NCBI GenBank assembly: GCA_035276685.1
Contig: DATELK010000235.1
Coordinates: 1-64,000, forward strand
Direction of reading: 5' to 3'
Source: JACVRN01 sp035276685
Lineage (GTDB): Bacteria; Acidobacteriota; Blastocatellia; Pyrinomonadales; Pyrinomonadaceae
DNA length: 64,000 nt
Below, piece after piece: positions 9,323 through 17,605 of this stretch. The stretch's first letter is position 1. Every line of letters begins with the position of its first letter. The notes under the pieces are model-generated. The model saw only the letters and a list, made by a program, of their open reading frames with translations, was not told the DNA's origin and made no database searches. The translations under genes were made by a program, and so were the position numbers.

Positions 9323-10107
9323 CTAAATTACTTTCAAAGAATCATATGGTTAATCCGCAAAGATGGAATCTCTATGTATATGTTAACAATAACCCACTAA
9401 TCTTAATTGATCCAGATGGGCGTGATCCGCAAGGTGACAATGGAAGCAAGACCATTGATGTGTTCCTAACATATTCATTGAAAGAGGTGCCAAAGGGCCT
9501 GCCCCGCGCAAATTGGGATAAGGTTGTAGCTGAGGCTAAAAAAGCAGGCTATACCGTGCGGATTTTCGATCAAGATTCCATCTCGTTGTCTAAGTTTACT
9601 AATTCATTAAAAAACTCTGCGGCTACTATAATTGTTGGTCATGGAGAGGGAAATGATCCAAGAAACACAAATGGAAAGTTTACAACCGGACAATATACGC
9701 TTGGAAAAAGCTTTAAAGATGGTGGCTGGCTTGGCCCAAATGGTATATCTCCAATCAATGCACCACCGTTGGTTCCTTCGGATACGAAGCCGGAAACTAA
9801 TGCAAGTGCTGTGGGTCTGTTTACCTGTAACGCTTCAGAAATGACTTCCGCCTTTAATATGACTGGAAAGGATCAAGCAATAATCGCAAATGACGGTGGA
9901 AAAGATGGCGTAACTGGATTATCTACTTTAGAGAGAGCCGCTGCCGCATTTATCACAACATTTGCGCAGACAGATGGCGATGTGAAGCGGTCGGTTGATG
10001 TTGCACAAGGTGTTATTTATTCTGACCGAAATCGGAAACTCGCACCAGAATTTAAGATCCCAGTAAGTAATAGAGGGGATAAACTAATAGTAGAAAGGCC
10101 GAACTGA
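9007..10107 (+). CDS. Orphan Rhs cassette 3 continuation with clan-CD-like (CHAT/caspase-like) tip
   Basis: After the 13-bp duplication the core frame resumes (ALNSGTRYLTADHLGSTR) and runs through GRFLSADPK to a DPDGRDP boundary near 9410. The tip of about 228 residues contains TIIVGHGEG (His codon at 9640) and, about 60 residues on, VGLFTCNAS (Cys codon at 9826). A hydrophobic strand ending in GHG followed by a strand ending in C is the catalytic dyad pattern of clan CD cysteine peptidases such as CHAT and gingipain families. The assignment rests on these motifs alone. The nominal TTG start at 9007 is in a frame not used by the core, so true translation is doubtful without recombination. Confidence 0.7.
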   Translation: MPSTEESPLTVALNSGTRYLTADHLGSTRVVTDAAGVVKERHDYLPFGEEIEARVSGRGDVGQEDYRVGNIRQKFTGKERDVESGLDYFEARYYSSAQGRFLSADPKLLSKNHMVNPQRWNLYVYVNNNPLILIDPDGRDPQGDNGSKTIDVFLTYSLKEVPKGLPRANWDKVVAEAKKAGYTVRIFDQDSISLSKFTNSLKNSAATIIVGHGEGNDPRNTNGKFTTGQYTLGKSFKDGGWLGPNGISPINAPPLVPSDTKPETNASAVGLFTCNASEMTSAFNMTGKDQAIIANDGGKDGVTGLSTLERAAAAFITTFAQTDGDVKRSVDVAQGVIYSDRNRKLAPEFKIPVSNRGDKLIVERPN

Positions 10108-10140
10108 AATTATTCCTTATGCATATAAAGGGAGAAAATA

Positions 10141-10635
10141 ATGAAATCGAGTTGGAATAAAATAATCTCAATCTGCCTTTGTGCATTAACTTGTTTATTT
10201 CCATCCTTTCTATCAGCTCAGGAAATAGGCGAGGAACTCGTCGAACAACCAGCAGTAATATTAGCCGTGGCACCTGTGTATCCATCGCTTGTTGGATCAC
10301 CTGATATAAGTGGCAGAGTAGATATAAAGTTAGAAGTTAATAAGACAGGCAATGTGATTTCAGCCCAGGCTATAAATGGCCCTCCTTTGCTGCGCAAATC
10401 ATCTGAGCAAACGGCACGACGTTGGCGATTTGCTCCTACAACCAGCGAAGTCGAGGTTAGAACCGTATCTATAACCTTTTTGTTTCGTATAATGCCAAAT
10501 AATACATCTGCAGAAGACCTTACACCAATATTTACACCACCCTATCAAGTCGAAATACGGCATCCTCCTTTTACTTCTAGAAGCGGCAATTTACCTACCT
10601 ATGAAACTACACCTCGACGCCGTAGAAAGAATTGA
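10141..10635 (+). CDS. Exported TonB C-terminal-domain protein, candidate immunity of cassette 3
   Basis: A 164-residue protein starting at ATG 10141 after the purine-rich GGGAGAAAATA. The N-terminus is a signal peptide (hydrophobic LCALTCLFPSFLSAQ). The mature region has PVYPSLVGSPDISGRVDIK, VNKTGNVISAQ and TARRWRFAPT. This is the classic TonB C-terminal domain seen in energy-transducing proteins and in many stand-alone acidobacterial secreted proteins. It lacks the N-terminal membrane anchor and proline-rich region of true TonB. It follows the cassette 3 tip by 33 bp, in the position held by immunity candidates in the other cassettes. Whether it neutralises the tip or is passenger cargo is unknown. 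Confidence 0.75.
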   Translation: MKSSWNKIISICLCALTCLFPSFLSAQEIGEELVEQPAVILAVAPVYPSLVGSPDISGRVDIKLEVNKTGNVISAQAINGPPLLRKSSEQTARRWRFAPTTSEVEVRTVSITFLFRIMPNNTSAEDLTPIFTPPYQVEIRHPPFTSRSGNLPTYETTPRRRRKN

Positions 10636-10800
10636 ATATAGGAGTGCTACGCGAATCACATAGTGTCTTTGATTAAGTCCCTTGCTTCGCCCGTGATTTT
10701 GCTTTTTAGTCCTTCCCTGATTTTCGTCAAGATACTAACTTCAAATCTTTCTCTTCAGTCATCAATCAGCCTCTGAATACTTCGCAGGTAAATCCCTGAA
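10636..10800. other. Spacer before orphan cassette 4
   Basis: About 165 bp without a gene. Similarity to the Rhs core starts only near 10809, at the codons for YVYDAENKQ. A GTG at 10801 follows the weak purine stretch GCAGGTAAA, so translation of cassette 4 is conceivable but not convincing. Confidence 0.4.
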
Positions 10801-12092
10801 GTGAAGGACTACGTCTATGATGCGGAGAATAAGCAGACGAGCTATCAGGAGAGTGGGGTTGATAAGGGAAGCTATTATTATGACGGGGATGGCAGGCGTG
10901 TCAAAAGGGTAGCCAATGGAGTAACGACCATCTATGTCTACGACATAATGGGTCAACTGATTGCCGAATACGGAGGAGAGCCCATTAACAGTGGGACTAG
11001 ATATCTGACACAGGATCATCTGGGGAGCACGAGAGTGGTGACGGATTCGGCAGGTAATGTAAAGGAGAGACATGATTACTTGCCGTTCGGAGAAGAGATG
11101 GAGGCGCGAGTTAGCGGCAGAGGCGATGTGGGGCAGCAGGAGTATAAGGTAGGAGATACAAGACAGAAGTTCACTAATTATGAGAGAGATACTGAAACCA
11201 ACCTGGACTATGCAATCAATCGCTATTACTCATCTACTCAAGGAAGATTTAGCTCGCCAGACCCTTACAACATTATCTTAGAGAAAGAAAAAGGCGAAAA
11301 CGCAGGAGATAAGTTACAAATTCTTTTAGTCTATATTTCACAGCCACAAATATGGAATAAATACAGTTATTCACTTAATAACCCTCTAACAATCTCTGAT
11401 CCAGATGGTAGAAGACCTCTAACAAATGAAGAGAGGAATAATATTCAGAAATTCATACAGTCGGGCATTGATTATGCAAATAATGAAATTTCTGATGCTA
11501 AAGAGAGGGAACAATTTATAAATGAAGTCAGAATGGCGGCAAGCGTAATTGAGAATGCAATAGCTGCGGTTCCTGATAATGCTAAGGAAGATCCTAAAAA
11601 TCTTAGGGCTGTTCTGTATGCCATTGGCAAGATAGGAGAACCAGGTTGGGATACTAGCGGAAGCAAATACATCAATAGCAACGGATACAAGGTTACTCTT
11701 GGAACTGGAACCAATAAATGTAATCTTTTCGTTGCCGCCGCATACGCCTTGGGCGCAAATATAGGCTTTCAATCATCTCAAAACCCTGGTGGCTATCAAG
11801 TAAATAGTACGTGAAGAAACTACACCGTCCCCGTTGCAAATGACATGCAGAGTGGAGGAATGGCAAATTTAATATGTTCAACTCACCTCAGCTTGGAGAT
11901 ATAGTAGCTGGACATGGGACTGCAACTGGAAACCGGGTGTTTAATAGATATAATACTGGACATGCAGGTGTAGCTATATCAGGCTCAGTTGTTGTCAGCG
12001 CAAGCCCTGGTAACGGAGTTCGTGTTGGCAGATTTTCCTCGGCATACACCCCGAATAGCGGATTCTCTTATTTGAGGTATATTAAGCCATGA
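10801..12092 (+). pseudogene. Orphan Rhs cassette 4: core fragment plus broken NlpC/P60-like tip
   Basis: The frame from the GTG at 10801 carries the Rhs core (DHLGSTRVVTD, GRFSSPDP, DPDGRRP) and a tip up to a TGA at 11812. The tip shows TNKCNLFVAAAYALGA (Cys codon at 11719). Past the TGA the same frame still reads RNYTVPVANDMQSGG, then loses sense. From about 11859 a different frame continues with FNSPQLGDIVAGHG and NTGHAGVAISGSVVV to a TGA at 12090. Cys followed by GHAGV is the dyad arrangement of NlpC/P60 and CHAP peptidoglycan peptidases. The simplest reading is one tip inactivated by a premature stop (perhaps Trp to TGA) and a frameshift. A sequencing error at either place is possible. 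Confidence 0.75.
10809..11264 (+). repeat. Rhs core repeat, copy 4
   Basis: The shortest copy. It starts in the codons for YVYDAENKQ and ends with the NYERDTE variant found in copy 2. Confidence 0.8.
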
Positions 12093-12502
12093 AAAAGATA
12101 ATTCCCTTATCCTTCACTATTATTATCATCTTTTTTATAGTTTTCTCGGTTATTCTTTGGCTGACAGGTGGTTTGTATTTGCGGATGTCTAATGTGATAG
12201 TCACAGCCAACGGAATAGTTTCTGAGAGGAGCGAGGTTTATAAAACTGGAAATGGGATTTATCTAATTTTTTTAGAAAATAATGGAACTAATAAAACTTA
12301 CATGATCTTTAGTAAGAATAATACTGTGGGAATACCGGCAAGGCCAGTACCTTCAAGTTATTCTAAATCGTTTAAAACAAATTCTTTTGTGCTTTGCCTG
12401 GATTGCCCTGTTACTCTCGCTGGAACTGATAAATTGACCGAAATGCAAAACTTAGTTTGTCGTCAAATGAAATCAATTTCCAAGTATACGAAGATAATAT
12501 AA
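12089..12502 (+). CDS. Small membrane-anchored protein, candidate immunity of cassette 4
   Basis: A 137-residue protein whose ATG overlaps the stop of the broken tip frame (ATGA), as in the first toxin pair. One strong hydrophobic segment (IIIIFFIVFSVILWLT, about residues 11-26) follows MKKIIPLSF. It should act as a membrane anchor or uncleaved signal, leaving about 110 residues outside the membrane. The soluble part contains LCLDCPVTLAG with two cysteines. The topology suits protection against a cell-wall peptidase. No family is recognised; the immunity role is inferred from overlap and topology. Confidence 0.65.
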   Translation: MKKIIPLSFTIIIIFFIVFSVILWLTGGLYLRMSNVIVTANGIVSERSEVYKTGNGIYLIFLENNGTNKTYMIFSKNNTVGIPARPVPSSYSKSFKTNSFVLCLDCPVTLAGTDKLTEMQNLVCRQMKSISKYTKII

Positions 12503-12894
12503 ATATCAAGCTGTGATTACAATAAATCTAAAAACAGATTATATAGATAGCCAATATTGTAATTTCAGTATTTGGCGTTCAGCAACTAGGAACCATTTGG
12601 GGGGATGTTCCTACGGCCTTGCACATTTATTCATCTTATCTGAGTAAATGTAGGTGAATTATGCAGCGTCTTCTTGATGCTGGGGCTAATGCATAACTTG
12701 GCGTGAAGCTGGCGTAGTAAAATACCGAATCTTTTTGCCGCCAGTGATGAAGGTTGGCGTCAACTTCAAAATCAGATGAGGTGGCTTTCCTATAAGGTGG
12801 CGCGATGAGGAGCTAATACCTGTTGATATGTAGTCTGCTTTGGCGACTCCGTACTCTATTGAAATATTAGCTCATCCGTTCTGTTATCATTTAG
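12503..12894. other. Gene-poor spacer after the Rhs array
   Basis: About 390 bp with stops in all frames at short intervals. I see no recognisable gene, integrase remnant or repeat. It separates the last cassette from the tRNA-Ser remnant. Confidence 0.4.
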
Positions 12895-12971
<77 letters not shown>

Positions 12972-13436
12972 CCCCTTTTAACAACTTGCCAGCGAAAACT
13001 TTGCTTGCTTTCGTCCCGTTCGCTTGTGGTCGAAGACGCGTTCATCATCGGGGCTTCTTGCCTTAAATCTCTGAGAATTTTAAGCGCTCGCCCCCTCAAT
13101 AGTACTTTGCGCGGCTTATCAGTCTTTGTTTGCCTAATAGAGATGTAGCCCCAAGGCTGGCCGCCTCTAACAGAGTATTTCGCCGCGCCGCGGTCAAACC
13201 GAAGCGAATATTAATGTCGGCCGGGTTAATGTTGACAGCATACTTTCAGAAGCGTAATGTCGCCTGCGAACGCACATCTCTTTATCTGCGTATAAGAGTT
13301 TTTAATCTCAGGTCTCCGGTTTGACTCTTTATTCTCTTGCGCAAGGGGGACGAGCTAGGGCACGGTCTTCAATACTCTACGGGTATCAAAAAAACAGACT
13401 CACCCGGATGTTTCGAAGGTGAACAGGAGAAGGCCA
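12972..13436. other. Spacer between the tRNA remnant and the phosphoesterase gene
   Basis: About 465 bp. A 64-codon open frame near its middle has no family resemblance and is not called. A TTGACA at 13232 is followed 17 bases later only by the poor -10 TAATGT, so promoter activity is uncertain. The AGGAGAAGG just before 13437 is the ribosome-binding site of the next gene. Confidence 0.4.
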
Positions 13437-14942
13437 ATGAGCAGCTCTACGAACCCCTATAGCGGCATAGAACATATTGTAGTTCTCATGATGGAGAACC
13501 GTTCTTTCGATAACGTGCTAGGCTGGCTGTACGCCCCGAGTAACTCTTCTCCGTATCAGGAGCCTCCCGGAGGGCAGACCTTCAATGGTATCTATGGGAA
13601 CAATCTTTACAATCCGGTGCCGCCGGACAACAAAGAGGTCTCCATAGGCCAGACCACCGACGACACCAACCCGACCCCTGACCCGGGAGAGGATTACATA
13701 GAGGTCTACGGTCAGTTGTACAACGTCAATCCGCCGCCTGCTATAACGGATATTCCCCCGAACCCTTCTTCTCAAGCCGACATGCTCGGGTTTGCCAACA
13801 ACTACGGCCTGCAATCAGGCGCTAACGCGAGCGACATACTGAACTGCTTCACCCCTGCATTTCTGCCTGTCATCAGCGCGCTGGCGAACAGCTATGCTGT
13901 CTGCGACCAGTGGTTCTCGTCGATTCCGACTGAAACATTCTGCAACCGTTCGTACCTGCACGCGGGAACATCCTCGGGCAACGTTTTTAATGACTGGTCT
14001 ACTGGCCCCTGGCCATGGGACAAAGAGATCTTCTCAAATAACACGCCGACGATATTCAATATGCTGGAGACCGCCGGGGTGAGCTGGAAGATTTACTACG
14101 GGAGCTACGCGCTTCTGTGCAACGCCTTCATGACGCAGGAGCAGCTCGCGCAATTCTACGGCGGCTCAAACAACCGCTTCTTTCAGTTCCAGCAGTTTCT
14201 GTCGGACGCCTCTTCAAGCGGCACGCTCCCGAGTTACTGTTTCATAGAGCCGAATTTTATGGATAGCGAAGCCTACGGGCCGGAGAATGATATGCACCCG
14301 CCCTCGGACGTGCTGGAAGGGGAGGCGCTCATCAATACGGTTTATACGGCTCTGTTCGGCAGCAACAGCAGCTATAGCGATAACACCATGCTGATAATTA
14401 TCTTCGACGAGCACGGAGGCAATTACGACCACATCGTACCGCCAGCCACCATCTCGCCCGACGGGGTTGTGATTCCGGCAACTGAGCCCGGGGGCAGCAG
14501 CTTTGAGTTTAACCGGCTGGGCGTGCGTATACCTGCCGTGATAGTTGCACCCAACATCTCGCAGGCAGGACTGATAAGTCATACGGTTTACGATCACACG
14601 TCGGTCATCAGCACGGTTATCAACTGCTTCGGCACGACCGAAAACGGACTAAGCGGGCAGACGCTAGGCAAGCGGCAGGCTGCCGCCGCAGACCTGAGCG
14701 GGCTGCTGTCTGAATCATCAACTCTGGGACAGCCTCCTGTGATTACGGCGCGCACGCCTGCGCCTAAAGACCTGACGACTCTGAAGCCGCTCTCGCGGGT
14801 TCAACAGACCATGATGGTCGGCGCGGCGCGCAGAGCCGCCGAACTTGGCGGTGCCCCGGTCGATCTTTCGCAGATTAGAACAGTCCAGGATGCGGAAGGC
14901 TTTCTGGCCGACCGAGAAAAAGAGTTCCTGAGTAGTCTATGA
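13437..14942 (+). CDS. Phosphoesterase family protein (phospholipase C / acid phosphatase AcpA-like)
   Basis: 501 residues. The ATG at 13437 is chosen because AGGAGAAGG lies just upstream; the GTG at 13419 falls before that site. Near the N-terminus is EHIVVLMMENRSFDNVLGWL, the signature of the PF04185 phosphoesterase family (bacterial phospholipase C and AcpA, alkaline-phosphatase fold). Further on are FCNRSYLHAG, IFDEHGGNYDHIVPP and YDHTSVISTV, which carry the expected metal and catalytic-site acids and histidines. The family hydrolyses phosphate esters and is usually exported. Here the protein starts almost directly with the catalytic strand and has no visible signal peptide or Tat motif, which is unusual. 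It is convergent with the next gene. Substrate cannot be told. Confidence 0.88.
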   Translation: MSSSTNPYSGIEHIVVLMMENRSFDNVLGWLYAPSNSSPYQEPPGGQTFNGIYGNNLYNPVPPDNKEVSIGQTTDDTNPTPDPGEDYIEVYGQLYNVNPPPAITDIPPNPSSQADMLGFANNYGLQSGANASDILNCFTPAFLPVISALANSYAVCDQWFSSIPTETFCNRSYLHAGTSSGNVFNDWSTGPWPWDKEIFSNNTPTIFNMLETAGVSWKIYYGSYALLCNAFMTQEQLAQFYGGSNNRFFQFQQFLSDASSSGTLPSYCFIEPNFMDSEAYGPENDMHPPSDVLEGEALINTVYTALFGSNSSYSDNTMLIIIFDEHGGNYDHIVPPATISPDGVVIPATEPGGSSFEFNRLGVRIPAVIVAPNISQAGLISHTVYDHTSVISTVINCFGTTENGLSGQTLGKRQAAAADLSGLLSESSTLGQPPVITARTPAPKDLTTLKPLSRVQQTMMVGAARRAAELGGAPVDLSQIRTVQDAEGFLADREKEFLSSL

Positions 14943-14977
14943 TAGGCGAACAGGAGAGGGCTAATCGAGAACGACTA

Positions 14978-16198
14978 TTACCGTTTATAGACGTAATAAA
15001 CGACGCCAGCGTAGTCATCAGTTAAGAGAAAAGCATCTTTCCCTACGTTCAAAATATCTGCCGGGCGTCCGTACATTTTACCGATTTGAAGAAAACCGGT
15101 AATAAAATCTTCAGTCCGCGACGACCTGTTGTTGCCTTCCGTGACGCGCACCACTTTGTGCCCGCGTCTGAGACTCATCTTTGTAGAGCCGTGCAGTGCG
15201 ATAAGGAAGGAAGTTCTCAACTCGGCCCCATGACTCGCGTCAAAGTATTCCAGCCCCAGGGGGGAACTATGCGCGGAGAAAGCAGCGTAGGCTAAAGGGA
15301 CATTCAGGCAATTCATCTTCCTTCCGCCCGCGTTGAAAGTAGCATCCGGGAGCCGCCTCATTCCTGACTGAAAGCAGTAAGGCCAGCCATAATTCAAGCC
15401 GTCTCTAACGACGTACATAGTGTCCGCCGGTATGTCATCACCCAGATGGTCTGCTCCCATGTTGGTCGCAAACAGTCGCCCCTGCGCCCACTTTAGGCCG
15501 ACGGCATTGCGCAACCCCCTGGCGAAATAACGCTGGTTCTTCCCGTCAGCATCCATCTCCATAATGCTGGCGCGAACCTCTTCCTTCTCTTCACAGGCAT
15601 TACAACTGCTGCCTACGGACACGTAGATTTTGCCGTTGTCGCCGACAGCAATCGTGCGCGTCAGGTGCCAGCCGCCGTACTTATAGCTCAGCCCGTAATC
15701 GGGGAAAGTCGCGAGCACCTCGGGCGGGCCTTTCGGCTTCTCCTCTGATGCGTGATACCTATAGCGCACCAGCCTGTCCGTCAGCGCCAGATAAAACCAG
15801 CTCACGCCTTGCGTATCAGTGTAAAAGGCAATGCTGTTGGGATTGCGTAATTGCGTGAGGTAGGGCTTCACCTTTTTGAAAGTTTTGCTCGTGGTATCGA
15901 AATCATCTAAGACATAGACAGTGCCACGGCTGTTATCGGCGAGGCTATACATGTCGGTGACGAATACGCGGCCGTCCGGGCTCTTTGCCATGAATCGCAC
16001 ACGCTTTAGTCCCTGCGCCGCAACCGCTATGGAAAAGCCTTCTGGGAGATTAAGATTAAATGACCTGCCCTGGGAGAGCGAAATGTGGTGAGGCCTCAGC
16101 CGGAGTTGGAACGATTCGGCTAACGCAGTTTTGACGTGCCCCGTGCAAACAGTAGCCACAGAGAGCACGGCGATAAGCAGTATCATCTTTTTGTTCAT
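14978..16198 (-). CDS. Exported sorbosone/glucose dehydrogenase-like beta-propeller
   Basis: 406 residues, beginning MNKKMILLIAVLSVATVC, a signal peptide. The mature protein has LNLPEGFSIAVAAQGLKRVR and MAKSPDGRVFVTDMY at its start. It then has ARGLRNAVGLKW, NMGADHLGDDIPADTMYVV and NYGWPYC. These motifs are typical of the PQQ-type GSDH/L-sorbosone dehydrogenase six-bladed propeller, where the RNxxGL and NYGWP segments line the active face. These proteins oxidise sugars with PQQ in the periplasm, though many family members are uncharacterised. The gene stands alone on the minus strand, so no partner hints at the substrate. Confidence 0.85.
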   Translation of the reverse strand: MNKKMILLIAVLSVATVCTGHVKTALAESFQLRLRPHHISLSQGRSFNLNLPEGFSIAVAAQGLKRVRFMAKSPDGRVFVTDMYSLADNSRGTVYVLDDFDTTSKTFKKVKPYLTQLRNPNSIAFYTDTQGVSWFYLALTDRLVRYRYHASEEKPKGPPEVLATFPDYGLSYKYGGWHLTRTIAVGDNGKIYVSVGSSCNACEEKEEVRASIMEMDADGKNQRYFARGLRNAVGLKWAQGRLFATNMGADHLGDDIPADTMYVVRDGLNYGWPYCFQSGMRRLPDATFNAGGRKMNCLNVPLAYAAFSAHSSPLGLEYFDASHGAELRTSFLIALHGSTKMSLRRGHKVVRVTEGNNRSSRTEDFITGFLQIGKMYGRPADILNVGKDAFLLTDDYAGVVYYVYKR

Positions 16199-16253
16199 CA
16201 GATGGAGAGCATAGATGAAACACCTCCTGGAATCAAAAAGAGGCTGGCTTAAA

Positions 16254-16334
16254 GTAGATTGATTCGACCGGGGCGGCTATAGAGCTTATTTCATCACCAA
16301 GCTCAATTGCCGCGCGGTTAATTGGGTGTTGGAC
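16254..16334 (+). other. Degenerate attC-like site
   Basis: The right end GCGCGGTTAATTGGGTGTTGGAC fits the attC L'-spacer-R' layout, with GTTGGAC matching GTTRRRY. The left arm (GATTCGACCGGGGCGGC) pairs imperfectly with GCCGCGCGG. A gene starts 12 bp later and is followed by a better attC site, the layout of an integron cassette. The left R'' box is poor. Confidence 0.35.
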
Positions 16335-16346
16335 GACGCTGAAGCC

Positions 16347-17108
16347 ATGAAGAAATCAGCTTTACTGTTCCTGGTGCTCTTCGCATTGTCGGCGTGGAAC
16401 GGATGTTCGCGCGGGGCCAATAGCACGCCAACTTCCGTGCGCGAAGTTTCTGAATCCCGGGGCGTCACAGCGCAGCGCTTTACGACAATTCGAGTTGACG
16501 TTCGAACAGAGCGCCTGGAACTTTTCCTGAAGGATGACGAGGGACGCCCGTTCAAGAGCTTCGACCGGCTTGCGTCCTGGCTCGCGGGCCGAAATAAGCG
16601 GCTGCGCTTCGCCATGAACGCCGGAATGTTCGAGCCCGACCTTTCTCCCGTCGGCTTGTTGGTACAGGAGGGGCAACAGGTCTCCGCACTCAACCTTTCT
16701 GACGGCACCGGCAACTTCTTCCTGAAACCGAACGGCGTATTCTTAGTCTCCGAATCCGGGCCGCGAATCGTCGAATCGGCCGAGTATCCGGCGCTCGCTC
16801 AAGGCGCGCGTCTTGCCACTCAATCAGGCCCTTTGCTTGTACGCAACGGAACCCTTCATCCGGCTATCAATGCAGCGTCAACTTCAAGGCTCATACGTAA
16901 CGGCGTCGGCATCTCGGGCGACACTGTCGTATTCGTGATTAGCGAGCAGCCTGTCAGCTTCTACGAGCTCGCAATATATTTTCGCGACGAGTTGCATTGC
17001 CCGGACGCTTTGTATCTGGACGGAGTTGTATCGAGCCTGTACTCTACAGACCTGCGACGGAACGATTCCAGAGCTGACTTAGGGCCAATTATCGGAGTGG
17101 TTAAGTAA
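16347..17108 (+). CDS. Phosphodiester glycosidase family protein (NAGPA/DUF2233-like), possible lipoprotein
   Basis: 253 residues from the ATG at 16347. The upstream in-frame TTG at 16326 lies inside the attC-like site and would precede the signal. The N-terminus LLFLVLFALSAWNGCSRG is a signal peptide and may be lipidated, though WNGC is a poor lipobox. The body has LRFAMNAGMFEPDLSPVGLLV, FFLKPNGVFLV, ATQSGPLLVRNG and RNGVGISGDTVVFVIS. It ends with DALYLDGVVSSLYS. This is the pattern of the phosphodiester glycosidase domain (mammalian NAGPA, bacterial YigE). The family cleaves GlcNAc phosphodiesters in known cases. The gene is flanked by attC-like sites 12 bp upstream and 7 bp downstream, so it is probably an integron cassette gene. 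Confidence 0.85.
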   Translation: MKKSALLFLVLFALSAWNGCSRGANSTPTSVREVSESRGVTAQRFTTIRVDVRTERLELFLKDDEGRPFKSFDRLASWLAGRNKRLRFAMNAGMFEPDLSPVGLLVQEGQQVSALNLSDGTGNFFLKPNGVFLVSESGPRIVESAEYPALAQGARLATQSGPLLVRNGTLHPAINAASTSRLIRNGVGISGDTVVFVISEQPVSFYELAIYFRDELHCPDALYLDGVVSSLYSTDLRRNDSRADLGPIIGVVK

Positions 17109-17115
17109 CGGCTTC

Positions 17116-17231
17116 GTCTAATAATTCATTCAACCCCGGCGCGAATAGCGTTGCTTTCATCCGCGTGACCTTCGCAATTCAATCTCTTGGCATCAAAGCT
17201 CTGTCGGCTCCGGTTAAGTAAGTTGTTAGAC
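17116..17231 (+). other. attC-like recombination site A
   Basis: It begins with GTCTAATAATTCATTCAACC and ends with CTCCGGTTAAGTAAGTTGTTAGAC. The outer boxes GTCTAAT and GTTAGAC are near-perfect inverted copies (RYYYAAC/GTTRRRY), and both arms closely follow classical attC sites such as the one after aadA. It starts 7 bp after a stop codon, as in integron cassettes. Confidence 0.65.
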
Positions 17232-17317
17232 GCGACCGCCACATAATTCATACTAAAGTAAATTCCTAGCGAAATGTATGATGAGGAGTAGAATTGATCT
17301 AAAGGGGGCTAATCTGT

Positions 17318-17605
17318 ATGGCAGGATGGGATGGGGACGCGCTCGCCGGGAGCATGGAAGAGGCGCTTGAGAGGCAACAGGAGGCCGCAGAGGCACGCCG
17401 GGCACCCAAGGAGAAGACCTCGCCGGAAGAGCTAGAGCGCAGAGAGCGCGCCGAGTCCATACGGCTATCTCGCGCGCGTATCGAAGAACAACTAAAGCAC
17501 GCGACCAACCCGGCGCACAGAATGATGCTGGAGCGCACCCTTCTTGCGCTCAGTCCCGAAGCACCCTCTGATGATGTTTCCGAAACACACAATCATGACG
17601 AATGA
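17318..17605 (+). CDS. Small charged hypothetical protein
   Basis: 95 residues, with an AAAGGGGG ribosome-binding site about ten bases before the ATG. It is rich in Glu, Arg and Ala (EALERQQEAAEARRAPKEK, SPEELERRERAESIRLSRAR) and is predicted to be mostly helical, perhaps coiled coil. It ends in the polar tail SETHNHDE. It has no membrane segment or cysteine. Its stop lies 11 bases inside the DinB gene, so the two are probably translated together. Unrecognised; function unknown. Confidence 0.65.
   Translation: MAGWDGDALAGSMEEALERQQEAAEARRAPKEKTSPEELERRERAESIRLSRARIEEQLKHATNPAHRMMLERTLLALSPEAPSDDVSETHNHDE

Noticed and set aside
10141..10635. True TonB energy-coupling protein
   Set aside because: It lacks the N-terminal membrane anchor and the Pro-rich spacer, has a cleavable signal peptide instead, and no ExbB/ExbD genes are near.
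13130..13324. 64-codon plus-strand frame before the phosphoesterase
   Set aside because: No ribosome-binding site, atypical composition and no similarity to anything I recognise.
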